64,000 nucleotides of DNA from Haematobia irritans (taxonomy: Eukaryota > Arthropoda > Insecta > Diptera > Muscidae), in NCBI RefSeq assembly GCF_050003625.1, contig NC_134398.1:106417178-106481177 (forward strand). The letters run 5' to 3'. This document shows, piece by piece, positions 10,336 to 20,708 of this stretch. The stretch's first letter is position 1. Every line of letters starts with the position of its first letter. The position numbers and the translations under genes are program-made. Below the pieces are notes generated by a model. The model did no database searches. It saw only the letters and a list, made by a program, of their open reading frames with translations, and was not told where the DNA came from.

Positions 10336-11354
10336 TTAGGCTTTCGCTTTTCCAAATCCGAATTGCCGGGCCTCACGCTTGACACCTGCCATCAGATTTT
10401 GTACAGCCACCTTGTCCACCTTCTTCGCCACAGAAAGCCAGTTTGCCTTAAACTGCTGCTCGTCCTTGGCAGTTTTTTTGGTCTTCTTTAGGTTCCGCTT
10501 GACAATAGCCCAGTATTTCTCAATTGGGCGGAGCTCTGGCGTGTTGGGAGGGTTCTTGTCCTTGGGAACCACCTGCACGTTGTTGGCGGCGTACCACTCC
10601 AAGGCCTTTTTACCGTAATGGCAAGATGCCAAATCAGGCCAAAACAGTACGGAACAACCGTGTTTCTTCAGGAAAGGCAGCAGACGTTTATTCCAACACT
10701 CTTTCACGTAAATTTCTTGGTTGACAGTCCCGGAAGCTATGAAAATGCTGCTTTTCAAGCCACAGGTACAGATGGCTTGCCAAACCAGATATTTCTTTGC
10801 GAACTTTGACAGTTTTATGTGCTTGAAAATATCTGCTACCTTTCTCCTTCCTTTTGCCGTATAAAACTCCTGTCCTGGAAGCTGCTTGTAGTCGGCTTTG
10901 ACGTAGGTCTCGTCGTCCATTACCACGCAGTCAAACTTCGTCAGCATCGTCGTGTACAGCCTCCGGGATCGCGCTTTGGCCGTCGTATTTTGTTTATCAT
11001 CGCGATTTGGAGTCACTACCTTCTTGTAAGTCGATAGTCCGGCTCGTTTTTTGTCTCGATGCACGGTTGTAGACGATACACCCAGCTTATTTGCGGCATC
11101 TCGGAGAGAGAGGTTAGGGTTTCGCTTGAAACTACCGGCAACTCTCTTTGTCGTCTCAGCGGCTTCCGGTTTTCGATTTCCCCCCGATCCAGACTTCCTG
11201 GCTGTCGACAAACGTTCCCCAAACACTTTAATTACATTTGTAACGGTTGATTTGACAACTTTTAGCGATTTTGCCAGCTTTGCGTGCGAGTAGCTCGGTT
11301 TTTCGCGATGCGGGAGGAAAATTTTGATACGATGCTCTTCTTGTTGGACGGCAT
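10336..11354 (-). pseudogene. DD37E mariner transposase, near-complete
   Basis: A 296-residue open frame runs from the ATG at 11226 to 10336. The N-terminal third is a paired helix-turn-helix region (LSLRDAANKLGVSSTTVHR near residues 40-58). The catalytic residues are D in VMDDETY, D in LFWPDLASCH and E in ELRPIEKYW, with 37 residues between the last two. The coding frame stays open upstream through about 11360, encoding the first helix-turn-helix, but the natural-looking ATG at 11354 is one base out of frame. Either one base was lost or gained, or initiation is internal. It would act in the nucleus, cutting at the TIRs and inserting at TA. Confidence 0.85.
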
Positions 11355-11856
11355 TTTGACAACTGAAGAGTGAATTCCAAAATCAAAATAGGAGCAACAT
11401 TCTACACACACACACCTTCAAAATGAGGGGTGTTCAGGTTTTTTAAATGCAAAATTGAAAGAAATACGTCAAGTGATGCAAAGTAAAAGACACACCACAT
11501 TCGGACGTGTTTTTTGAGGGGCTCTCTATAATTGGCACACATTAAACAGGCATATTCCACTCCATACTGGACTCCAACCTGCAGCCGAATTGTTAGGGAA
11601 CATCATCCACTTCAAGTGCTGAGTAATGAGGAGACGGTGAGCGTGATAAATACATTTAATTTTCGCAAATAAATAAAAAATTTATCACTCAAAAATTAAC
11701 AAAAATTGAGTAAACAAACACAACCACAATAAAATAAACAGATCAGCTGACCTTTTCCAACCAAGTATAAGGATGATACTTTACCGATAAACACAACAGT
11801 TGTTATCGAAAAGTACTAATAATAAAATCGATTAATAGCGTTGCCATTTACACAAC

Positions 11857-12690
11857 TTGCCAGGGTACGGAATTATGCCAAACATTGTTAACACACCTAA
11901 AAGAAGATATACGGAAATATCGCCAGAAAACAAATCAACATCAACGAATATGGAGCCAAGTGAACTTATTAAACTCATAAAAGAAACAATCACCACAAAC
12001 TTAGATGAAAAGCTACAAACTCTGCCCACTAAATCTGATTTTGATGGTCTAAAAATTGAAATATCTTCTATTGGTACTGAGATAAATAATTTGAGAACTG
12101 AAAACCAAATCTTGAAACAAGAGCTGCTCAAAATTCCAAGGGAAAATGTACAATTTAAAAGAGACATTACATGGCTCCAGAATCAAATAAAAGTTAATAA
12201 ATTATTTATTAAAGGATTAGTGGTGAACGATAACCCTATGGAAGAAGTGAAAAAACTATTTCGGGATAAATTAAATATCTCTCCAACGATAAAAAATGTT
12301 AACAGGGTGTTCCAGCGCAATGGTAAAATGGCCGTTTCAGTTGAATTTAATGATGAAGATGCGCTTCAAGAAGTATTCAGAAATACCAAAAAATTGGCAG
12401 GATCATCAATTTCTATTGAAAAATATATGATACCAAATAAGCAGCAACATAAGAAAGCATTTCTGATTTTGAAGAAGAAAATTTTATCAGTAAGCACACA
12501 ACATAAAATTAATGTAAGGGATGATAAACTCAAGATTAAAGATCATTGGTTTAAATGGAATTTGGAAAACAAACTTGTATCTGGCAATGCTGACGGAGAA
12601 CAGGAACTTAGAAAATTATGTGGGGACGTAATAAGATCTGTCGATTTAAATTATGATCAACTAAATACAACTCCATTTTCAAAAAACTAG
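11857..12690 (+). CDS. LINE ORF1, coiled-coil RNA-binding-like protein
   Basis: 277 residues from the frame start at 11857; the first in-frame ATG codes for a Met a few residues in (11875). Residues about 25-100 form a heptad-rich coiled coil (LIKLIKETI...INNLRTENQILKQEL). The middle (about 110-190) has the feel of an RRM-like fold with KLFIKGLVV and VSVEFNDEDAL, followed by a basic C-terminal part. This arrangement resembles L1-type ORF1 chaperones rather than the zinc-knuckle Gag of jockey elements. It would coat the element RNA. The stop TAG overlaps the start region of ORF2. Intact. Confidence 0.75.
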   Translation: MPGYGIMPNIVNTPKRRYTEISPENKSTSTNMEPSELIKLIKETITTNLDEKLQTLPTKSDFDGLKIEISSIGTEINNLRTENQILKQELLKIPRENVQFKRDITWLQNQIKVNKLFIKGLVVNDNPMEEVKKLFRDKLNISPTIKNVNRVFQRNGKMAVSVEFNDEDALQEVFRNTKKLAGSSISIEKYMIPNKQQHKKAFLILKKKILSVSTQHKINVRDDKLKIKDHWFKWNLENKLVSGNADGEQELRKLCGDVIRSVDLNYDQLNTTPFSKN

Positions 12691-13037
12691 TGAGAAATAT
12701 ATATCCCAAAAATCATCAAAATATATCTATATTGTCCTATAATATAAATGGCCTTGAAAATAAATATCTTTTTCCTACATTTTTCCAATATATTAACAAA
12801 TTTGAAATATTCATACTTTTAGAAACGCACTTAGAATCAGAAAAAATAGATAGAGCAAAAACTTATTTCAGCGGATTTAATTTATTTTTTGAACCTGCAA
12901 CACGCATACACAGATTTGGGAGAGCAAGTGGAGGCAAAATAGTTGGAATAAGCAACAAATTAGCCGACATTGGAATCACCTATGAAGCATGTAATACATA
13001 TGGTCTTTTTTTACATAAAATTAAAAGGAAAGGATAA
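12690..13037 (+). pseudogene. LINE ORF2, N-terminal endonuclease segment, before a frameshift
   Basis: Encodes the first strand of an APE-type endonuclease (ILSYNINGL and LLETHLES with the catalytic Asn and Glu). The frame opens at 12657 and has no ATG; the overlap 'ctagtgag' puts a GTG exactly on the ORF1 stop. A TAATG stop-start overlap changed by one transition would give this. The frame ends at 13037, while the continuation is in another frame, the shift lying near the T run at 13003-13013. Confidence 0.75.
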
Positions 13038-15957
13038 TATTTGTACTTTAATACCACAATATTTAAGGCCCGCAACATGGGAAAACGATTATATGAAGTT
13101 AGCGCAAAATTTACAATCCAGAGAAATTTCTAATCCCATAGTTATGGGAGACTTAAATATTAGAATAGGCGAAATAAATCAAAGTATTGGAGAAATCTAT
13201 GAGAACCTATTTTGTGCAGGATATGATTCGAGGAAATCCAGAGACAAGACTATAAACCAGAGGGGAATTAAGTTTATAGAGTTATGCGAAGACTACAACA
13301 TGCTTGTATTGAATGGAATAACAAAGGGCGATCGAGAGGGAAATTTAACATATGTTACAACACTGGGGGAGTCAGTAAATGATGTATGCGCTGTATCCAA
13401 AGAAATCTTACATAGTATTGAGGAATTCGCTGTTGAGAACAAAATATTGTCAGATCATTTCCCAATAATGGTAAAAATAGTTTTCAAATACGATTTAGAA
13501 AGAATAGAAAATATGTCACTGTTGCCAAAAATAACTTGGAATGATTATGCTAAAGATCAATACCAAAGTACTTTGTTTGCAAATATTTGTAACGCTGCAG
13601 ACCCAAATCAAATGAGTCTCAGTGAGATATGTGAAATAATAAAACAATCTTCTCCAAAAACCAGCAGAAAACGGTCTTTTGAACCAAAATATAAATGGTA
13701 CGATAACGAATGTAACAGAGCAAGAATAGCGAGCTTCAAACTGCTAAAAACTTTTAGAAGAACTAAAGATTTGGAAGACAAAAAACGATATATTGCAGCA
13801 CAAAAACATTACAAAAAAATATGTAGCACTAAAAAATATATATATTACAACACAATTGCGAGCAAATTAAACTGTGTAAATCAGTCAAAGGAATGGTGGA
13901 AAATGGCGAGAGAAATACGTAATCAAAGAAATCTGGTTGGAACGGGAATTACCTCCGATATATTTAGACGTCATTATGAAGAATTGCTGAATAGCAATGA
14001 AGAAACTACCTTTATTTATTATGCACCTCCATTCAAGGAAGATTTTGACTTAGATAGACCATTTTCTAACTCCCAATTAAACCAAATTCTGTCCAAAGTA
14101 AAGAACAATAAGGCCCCAGGCGAGGACAGAATACCCTTTGAGTTTTTCAAAAATGGTACAGACATATTCCACAACTGTCTTCTTAAAACATATAATAATA
14201 TTTATGCAAGTGGAAAAATTGACCCCGTATTCACAAAAACAATAATTTATCCGATATATAAGAAAGGAAATATTAGTGAGGCGGCAAATTACAGAGGCAT
14301 ATCATTTATGAACTGCGCAGCAAAAATATTTATGGGTTTAATAAATGAACGGCTCTATAACTGGGTAGAAAACCATGAAATTTTAAACGAATACCAAGCT
14401 GGATTTCGGAAAAAATACTCTACAATCGATAACATTTACAATCTTTCTGCGATAGTCAACATAAAACTAAGAGAGAGGAAGAAAGTATATGCGTTTTTTA
14501 TAGATTTTAAAGCCGCTTTTGATAATATATCAAGGCAAGCTTTAATATATAAACTTTTCCGAATGGGTATATCACATAAATTAGTGACTTTAATAGAGAA
14601 AATATACAGCAAGACTAAATCAGCCGTGTGGAACGGCAGAGAACTCTCCGAGTACTTCGAAACGAAAAAAGGAGTAAAACAAGGATGTCTGCTATCACCA
14701 TTATTATTCGCTCTTTACATCAATGATATGCATGATTTTCTGGAAGGTGGTATATATGTGGAGAATATCAACATTAGACTTCTTCTATATGCAGATGATA
14801 TTGTTCTGCTAGCAGACGATATAAATATCCTACAAAACATGATAGCAAAACTTGAAATTTATTGTAAAATATGGAGTTTGGAAGTAAATTTATCAAAATC
14901 TGAAATTATGGTCTTCAGAAATGGAGGAAAATTAAGTAGATATGAGAGATGGACATACAACGGATTGGAAATAAAAATAGCAAACGAATTTAAATACTTG
15001 GGGGTCACATTTACACCAAAAATGAAATTCAATAAGCATGTGAAAAATAGAAACAATGAAGCAAAAAATGCAATAAATGCAACATGGAAACAATTTATAG
15101 GAAGAGAGGATATAAGCATGAATGCTAAGTGGAGATTGTTTCTTGCTGTCTGCCGATCAATCCAGGCATATGGGGCACAAGTTTGGGGGTTTTCTCACTT
15201 CGAAGAAATTAATATGGTACAGCGATATTTTCTAAAACGGATTCTAAGAGTACCAAGTCATACCCCAAATTATATATTAATGCTTGAAACGGAAGTGGAG
15301 GACACCCAAATTTATACACTGGGACTTCATTTGAAATATATAGAAGATACCCTGTTCCATTACTCACAAAAAAGACTCCCAAATAGACTTTCTGAGATAG
15401 TATTCCATCAAGCTTGTTTCTGGGCAAAAGAATTAAAAACACTGTCACAAACCTTTAATCTGCCATGGCCAAATGTATCCTCTTTATCGGACTGGAAATT
15501 ATTCGCACAAAATTTAATAAGTAGCATAAAACAGCAGAAGAATGAAGAAAGACTGAACCGAAAACAGGATAGTCAAAGTTTAAGATTATATAAATATTTG
15601 AGCTCAAGCAAGGCTCACATTTATTTAAATGAAAAGTATTCATATGAAAAGGTTGTGTGGATTTTTAAGGCTCGAAGTGGAATGATTCCTCTTGGATATA
15701 ACCAATTTGATACTAGCGAACAGAACAGAATATGTAAGCTATGCAATATGCGTGAGATTGAGACTCTTCAACATTTCTTGGGAATATGTCCTGTCCTCAG
15801 AGAATATAGATCTGCCATATTTGGGAAACCCACGGTGTACATGGAGGAAATTATAAAAATACTTGATGGAGATGGCGAAGGAGACTGGGATAAACTAGTA
15901 AACTACCTACAAATCTGTTGTAAATATCGGCAATTTTTGATTAATGAATATCATTAA
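13000..15957 (+). pseudogene. LINE ORF2, endonuclease C-part, reverse transcriptase and CCHC tail
   Basis: This long open frame (open from 12970) holds the rest of the endonuclease (MGDLNIRIGE, ILSDHFPIM), then the reverse transcriptase: NNKAPGEDRIP, IYPIYKKGN, FIDFKAAFDNI, GVKQGCLLSPLLFALYIND and the catalytic YADDIVLLADD at 14787-14815. The C-terminus has CKLCNMREIETLQHFLGIC, a C-x2-C...H-x4-C element. It would nick the target and prime reverse transcription there. Only the frameshift to the upstream segment breaks it; all catalytic motifs are intact. Confidence 0.88.
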
Positions 15958-16186
15958 AAAAAAAAAAATAATTACAATATTAATACGCTATGCGACTGAC
16001 GTAGTTGTTTTGTTTACATAGTCGCAAATATATAACAAATCTTCTTAAATTGAATATTATGTATAAATGTTCCTTTAAACAATTGTATAACTGAAGATAA
16101 CTATTGTATTCAATAAAGAAGTACTTAACTTAAAAAAAAAATACGTCAAGTTTATATTGACCAAATTTTGACCGTATCACCCTTTA

Positions 16187-16615
16187 TTAAGAACCAACAG
16201 CATCGACTAGCCTTAAAATATTAGTTTGTTATTCCACTATTTCTAATTTCCATGTAACGTTATCAACTGTAAAACGCATTTTTCTTCTTCTTGTATCTTC
16301 TACTTTTAATAAGTTGCTGCCTAACTATTGTGTCCTCCTTTGACAATTTCAATATCTACAAATATAAAAAAAACATAAACCAATTTTTTTCACAAAAGGT
16401 TAGCGTAACTGAATGTTACCTGATAATTGAAGATTCCAAAATGAATACGAATGAAGGGATTGTTATTCTTCTGGTGTTTTCTTTCTTTATAAACCACCAC
16501 GAATATTCATGGACGTATTGTGTTTGTTTATGTTTAATAATTTTCAAAAAAACGAAACATTTTCTCACTAATTTAATACAACAAATATCTTATATATTTT
16601 ATTTGTTATTTATTA
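16187..16615. other. Unassigned AT-rich DNA between two mariners
   Basis: A 121-codon open frame here is hydrophobic, Phe/Ile/Tyr-rich and without recognisable family, which is usual for AT-rich DNA. Not called as a gene. Confidence 0.4.
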
Positions 16616-16617
16616 TA

Positions 16618-17550
16618 AAGGGTGATTCTTTTGAGGTTAGGATTTTCATGCATTAGTATTTGACAGATCACGTGGGATTTCAGACATGGTGTCAAAGAGA
16701 AAGATGCTCAGTATGCTTTGACATTTCATCATGAATAGACTTACGATCTGCCACAACGTCGAATTTTCAGTGAATGGGCCCTAGAAAAGTTGGCAGAAAA
16801 TCCGCTTTTTTATCGACAAATTTTGTTCAGCGATGAGGCTCATTTCTGGTTGAATGGCTACGTAAATAAGCAAAATTGCCGCATTTGGAGTGAAGAGCAA
16901 CCAGAAGCCGTTCAAGAACTGCCCATGCATCCCGAAAAATGCACTGTTTGGTGTGGTTTGTACGCTGGTGGAATCATTGGACCGTATTTTTTCAAAGATG
17001 CTGTTGGACGCAACGTTACGGTGAATGGCGATCGCTATCGTTCGATGCTAACAAACTTTTTGTTGCCAAAAATGGAAGAACTGAACTTGGTTGACATGTG
17101 GTTTCAACAAGATGGCGCTACATGCCACACAGCTCGCGATTCTATGGCCATTTTGAGGGAAAACTTCGGAGAACAATTCATCTCAAGAAATGGACCGGTA
17201 AGTTGGCCACCAAGATCATGCGATTTGACGCCTTTAGACTATTTTTTGTGGGGCTACGTCAAGTCTAAAGTCTACAGAAATAAGCCAGCAACTATTCCAG
17301 CTTTGGAAGACAACATTTCCGAAGAAATTCGGGCTATTCCGGCCGAAATGCTCGAAAAAGTTGCCCAAAATTGGACTTTCCGAATGGACCACCTAAGACG
17401 CAGCCGCGGTCAACATTTAAATGAAATTATCTTCAAAAAGTAAATGTCATGGACCAATCTAACGTTTCAAATAAAGAACCGATGAGATTTTGCAAATTTT
17501 ATGCGTTTTTTTTTTAAAAAAAGTTATCAAGCTCTTAACAAATCACCCTT
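16618..17550 (+). mobile_element. DD41D (rosa-like) mariner, copy 2, 933 bp
   Basis: Flanked by TA (16616-16617, 17551-17552). Opposite orientation to copy 1. It keeps the native ATG (16731) for only five codons before a deletion joint, 'gacttac|gatctgcc', also seen in copy 1. Very close to copies 1 and 3. Confidence 0.9.
16790..17443 (+). pseudogene. DD41D mariner transposase, C-terminal 217 residues
   Basis: The catalytic D41D motifs FSDEAHFW, WFQQDGATCH and LTPLDYFLW are all intact and the C-terminus is complete (ending in IIFKK). The N-terminal DNA-binding half is deleted. The frame is open a few residues further upstream (RRIFSEWALEKL), but the TTG start is not real and the original ATG at 16731 is out of frame. 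Likely mobilised only in trans. Confidence 0.88.
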
Positions 17551-17861
17551 TATTATTTTACTAAATTATTTTTTTAAAAATCTCTCCGTATACCATAACA
17601 ACACGATTCCAACTAAAAAAACAAGTATATACGGCCGTAAGTTCGGCCAGGCCGAATCTTATGTACCCTCCACCATGGATTGCGTAGGAACTTCTACTAA
17701 AGGCTGTCATCCACAATCGAATTACTTGGGTTGCGATAACACTTGCCGATGGCAAGGTATCGTAAAACTTTTTAACACTGTCTTCTAAATTGTAAGTTAG
17801 TCCATAAGGGGTATATATTAAACAAAAAAAAAAGGCCGATTAAATACGTATATAATTCAGT

Positions 17862-18300
17862 TTGAAAAAATTTTCTATAGAAATAAAATTTTGACAAAAT
17901 TTTCTATAGAAATAAAAACTTGACAAAATTTTCTATAGAAATAAAATGTTGACAAAATTTTCTATGGAAGTAAAATGTTGACAAAATTTTCTATAGCAAT
18001 AAAATTTTGACAAAATTTTCTATAAAAATAAAATGTTGACAAAATTTTCTATAGAAATAAAATGTTGACAAAATGTTCTATAGAAATAAAATGTTGACAA
18101 AATTGTCTATAGAAATAAAATGTTGACAAAATTTTCTACAGAAATAAATTTTTTACAAAATTTTCTATAGAAATAAAATTTTGACAAAATTTTCTATGGA
18201 AATAAAATGTTGACAAACATTGCTATAGAAATAAACTTTTTACAAAACTTTCTATAGAAATGAAACTTTGACAAAACTTTCTATAGTAATAAAATTTGAC
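17862..18300 (+). repeat. 29-bp minisatellite, about 15 units
   Basis: The unit is 'ttgacaaaattttctatag' plus 'aaataaaatg', repeating at 17891, 17920, 17949 and onward with scattered substitutions. There are no spacers, so it is not a CRISPR-like array. Confidence 0.92.
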
Positions 18301-18303
18301 AAT

Positions 18304-19080
18304 TTTTACATGGCTGTTAGAGGCCATATACTAACGAAATGTACCAAATTTCAACCGCATCGGATGACTTTTGCTCCTCCAAGAGGCTCCGGAGGTCAAA
18401 TCTGGGGATCGGTTTATATGGGAGCTATATATAATTATGGACCGATATGGACCAATTTTTGCATGGTTGTTAGAGACCATATACTAACACCACGTACTAA
18501 ATTTCAATTGGATCGGATGAATTTTGCTCATCCAAGAGGCTCCAGAGTTCAAATCTGGGGATCGGTTTATATGGGAGCTATATATAATTATGGATCGATA
18601 TGGACCAATTTTTGCATGCTTGTTAGATACCGTATACTAACATCAGGTACCCAATTTCAAACGGATCGGATGAATTTTACCCCTCCAAGAGGCTCCGGAG
18701 GTCAAATCTGGGGATCGGTTTATATGGGAGCTATATATAATTATGGACCGATATGGACCAGTTTTTGCATGATTGTTAGAGACCATATACTAACACCACG
18801 TACCAAATTTCAATCGGGTAGGATGAAGTTTGCTCATCCAAGAGGCTCCGGAGGTCAAATCTGGGGATCGGTTTATATGGGGGCTATATATAATTATGGA
18901 CCGATATGGACCAATTTTGGCATGGTTGTTAGAGACCGTATACTTAGACCACGTACCAAATTTCAACCGGATCGGATGAATTTTGCTGCTCCGGAAGGCT
19001 CCGCAAGCCAAATTTGGGGATCGGTTTATATGGGGGCTATACGTAAACGTGGGCCGATATGGCCCATTTTCAATACCATC
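18304..19080 (+). repeat. 153-bp tandem repeat, five units
   Basis: 'gaggctcc' recurs at 18383, 18536, 18689 and 18842 and, diverged, near 18995, always 153 bp apart. Each unit includes 'ctggggatcggtttatatgg' and 'gagctatatataattatgga'. Because 153 is a multiple of three, a 287-codon frame stays open across it; this is treated as an artefact of the repeat, not a protein. Confidence 0.93.
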
Positions 19081-20439
19081 CGACCTACATCAATAACAAC
19101 GACTTGTGCCAAGTTTCAAGTCGATAGCTAGTTTCGTTCGGAAGTTAGCGTGATTTCCACAGACGGACGGACAGCCGGACAGACGGACAGACGGACGGAC
19201 GGACGGATATGCTTAGATCGACTCAGAATTTCACCACGACCCAGAATATATATACTTTATGGGTCTTAGAGCAATATTTCGATGTGTTACAAACGGAATG
19301 ACAAAGTTAATATACCCCCATCCTATGGTGGAGGGTATAACAACACACGCGCAAACATATCGATTACATCGATTACAGTTAGATAAAAAAATATAGTAAA
19401 ATTTCCTATATTCTAACAAGTGTGTTTCCTTAAGTTTTGAAAGGATTGAATACTTAGTACGAATTAACTAAAATATTTTTCTATGCCAAGTGTTATTCGT
19501 ATGTTTGATAACCCAGCAAAAAAAGCGTCGCCAAAAAGTAATGAAAATGTTCTTTTGGGATCCGGAAGTGGTGCAAAATTGACGCAGAAGCGATGAATTT
19601 AACATGAGCTTGTCATAGGACGGAAGTCCTCCATTTCAACAGCCGTTGCACTGAATTTGCATCACTTCTTTCAATGTTTTGGATGTAAATTAAAAAAATT
19701 CTCTAATATTTTGTCAAATAAATAATTGTTATATTTTTTTATAATTTTTAATGGATTCTAACGCTTGTCGGAAACGTTTGACCTCAAATATTTTCAAAAA
19801 TTCAAAATTTTTTCAGATTGGATTTAGCATTTTTTCGACAAAATTTAAATAATTTGTAACATTTTATGAATTCTTACTCTGTTTTTAACCTATTTGAAAC
19901 AAAAAAAGTTAAAATTACCCATTAATAGTATGGAAAAGCCAAGTTATAAATAATTGAATTAAAAGAACTTCCTGCACCCTCAAAAAAAATCGCTTCTGTA
20001 ACATATACTCCCAAACACATTTTGCTTGAAGCATATACATTTTTGGGTATTGCCCAAACATTTATATATTTGATTTCTTCCAATATATACTATGTTTGAA
20101 AGCATATTGGTCTAAACAATATAGTATGTTTGGGTAGTCTAAGTTCCAAACATTATGTATTTTTCCATCCAAATTCAATAATGTTGTCTTCCAAAAAACT
20201 ATATGTTATTATGTGAACATATAATATGTTTGGAAACATTTTGAACCCAAAAATATTATATGCTTAGAAGAATTTTCTTCCAAAGAAGATTGTGCTCAAA
20301 ATTTTTTTCTGCCTAATTGTATATTCCCTCACATTTTTCTCACTTCCATGAGTTTTTTAGTTCTTAGCACCTTTTTCTGTAATACAAACATTGTGGAAGA
20401 AATTATTATATTTTATAATTTTTTTAAATTTTACCTTTT

Positions 20440-20511
20440 GCCGGACGGGGATTCGAACAGCGGACCGCACAGTTTGTAAGCCAGCACACTAACCACTGGG
20501 CTACGTAGCTG
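20440..20511 (-). repeat. tRNA-like sequence (minus), family A unit 1
   Basis: On the minus strand: A box TAGCCCAGTGGTTAGTG, loop 'cttacaa' and B box GTTCGAATCC. Near-identical copies are at 21392-21465 and 23972-24045. Part of the mobile element, not a host tRNA gene. Confidence 0.7.
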
Positions 20512-20637
20512 TTATGGTCATCAAGAGATAATTATCGTTATAAGTCATATTTATATAGCATAGCTTGCGGCGCCCACGAGCCGATGCAAACATAACATTG
20601 TTTAACCGCATAACATTGTTAAACATACATTTGTTGG

Positions 20638-20708
20638 CGACGTGGAGCAGTGGTTGGTACATCCGCCTTGCATGCCAAGGGTCCTGGGTTCGATCCCTGC
20701 TTCGACCG
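20638..20708 (+). repeat. tRNA-like sequence (plus), family A unit 1
   Basis: A box TGGAGCAGTGGTTGGTA, TGC-containing loop and B box GGGTTCGATCCC, followed by T runs at 20715-20732. Copies are at 21588-21661 and 24168-24241. It diverges from the minus-strand unit about 125 bp away. Open frames of 70-118 codons run through this part but follow the repeat, not a protein family. Confidence 0.7.

Larger units (their letters stand above)
11474..16138 (+). mobile_element. Full-length non-LTR retrotransposon (LINE) inserted in DD37E mariner
   Basis: A 12-13 bp target duplication (aaatacgtcaag) lies at 11462-11473 and 16139-16150; the intact target is visible at 5939-5950 in the other DD37E copy. 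A 5' UTR of about 380 bp, two reading frames, a 3' UTR and an A-rich tail are present, with AATAAA at 16112-16117. YADD-type RT, an APE-like endonuclease and a CCHC C-terminus are present; ORF1 lacks zinc knuckles and has a coiled coil. The clade is not assigned (the jockey/CR1/L2 group is possible). Good preservation suggests recent insertion. Confidence 0.92.
10209..16184 (-). mobile_element. DD37E Tc1/mariner element, copy 2, split by a LINE
   Basis: The ends 'aagggtgatacggtcaaaat' and its complement are flanked by TA at 10207-10208 and 16185-16186. Without the LINE it would be about 1.3 kb. The spacing of the last two acidic residues (37) matches the DD37E (ITmD37E-like) mariners known from Diptera. 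The transposase is nearly whole but lacks an in-frame ATG. Confidence 0.9.
17620..19345 (+). repeat. Complex non-coding repeat element (ggccaggccgaatctt family)
   Basis: It begins 'ggccgtaagttcggccaggc' with 'gtaccctccaccat' and ends 'atggtggagggtat', so the termini are inverse of each other. Inside are a 29-bp minisatellite, a 153-bp tandem array and a (GACG)n-rich stretch (19160-19207). I recognise the architecture as common in muscoid fly genomes. No transposase is visible. Confidence 0.7.

Noticed and set aside
11857..12690. ORF1 as a zinc-knuckle Gag of a jockey-type LINE
   Set aside because: No CCHC knuckle is present; a coiled coil followed by a basic domain is seen instead.
16291..16656. 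121-codon hydrophobic protein
   Set aside because: Composition is that of AT-rich DNA and the end runs into a mariner terminus.
17862..18300. CRISPR-like array
   Set aside because: Units are contiguous 29-bp repeats without spacers, in a eukaryotic genome.
18268..19131. 287-codon frame as a real gene
   Set aside because: It follows a 153-bp tandem repeat whose length is a multiple of three; no start context, no homology and units differ freely at codon positions.
20638..20708. A functional host tRNA gene
   Set aside because: A and B boxes are present, but the unit is found only as an internal piece of a transposon-like repeat, the acceptor stem is poor and many copies vary.
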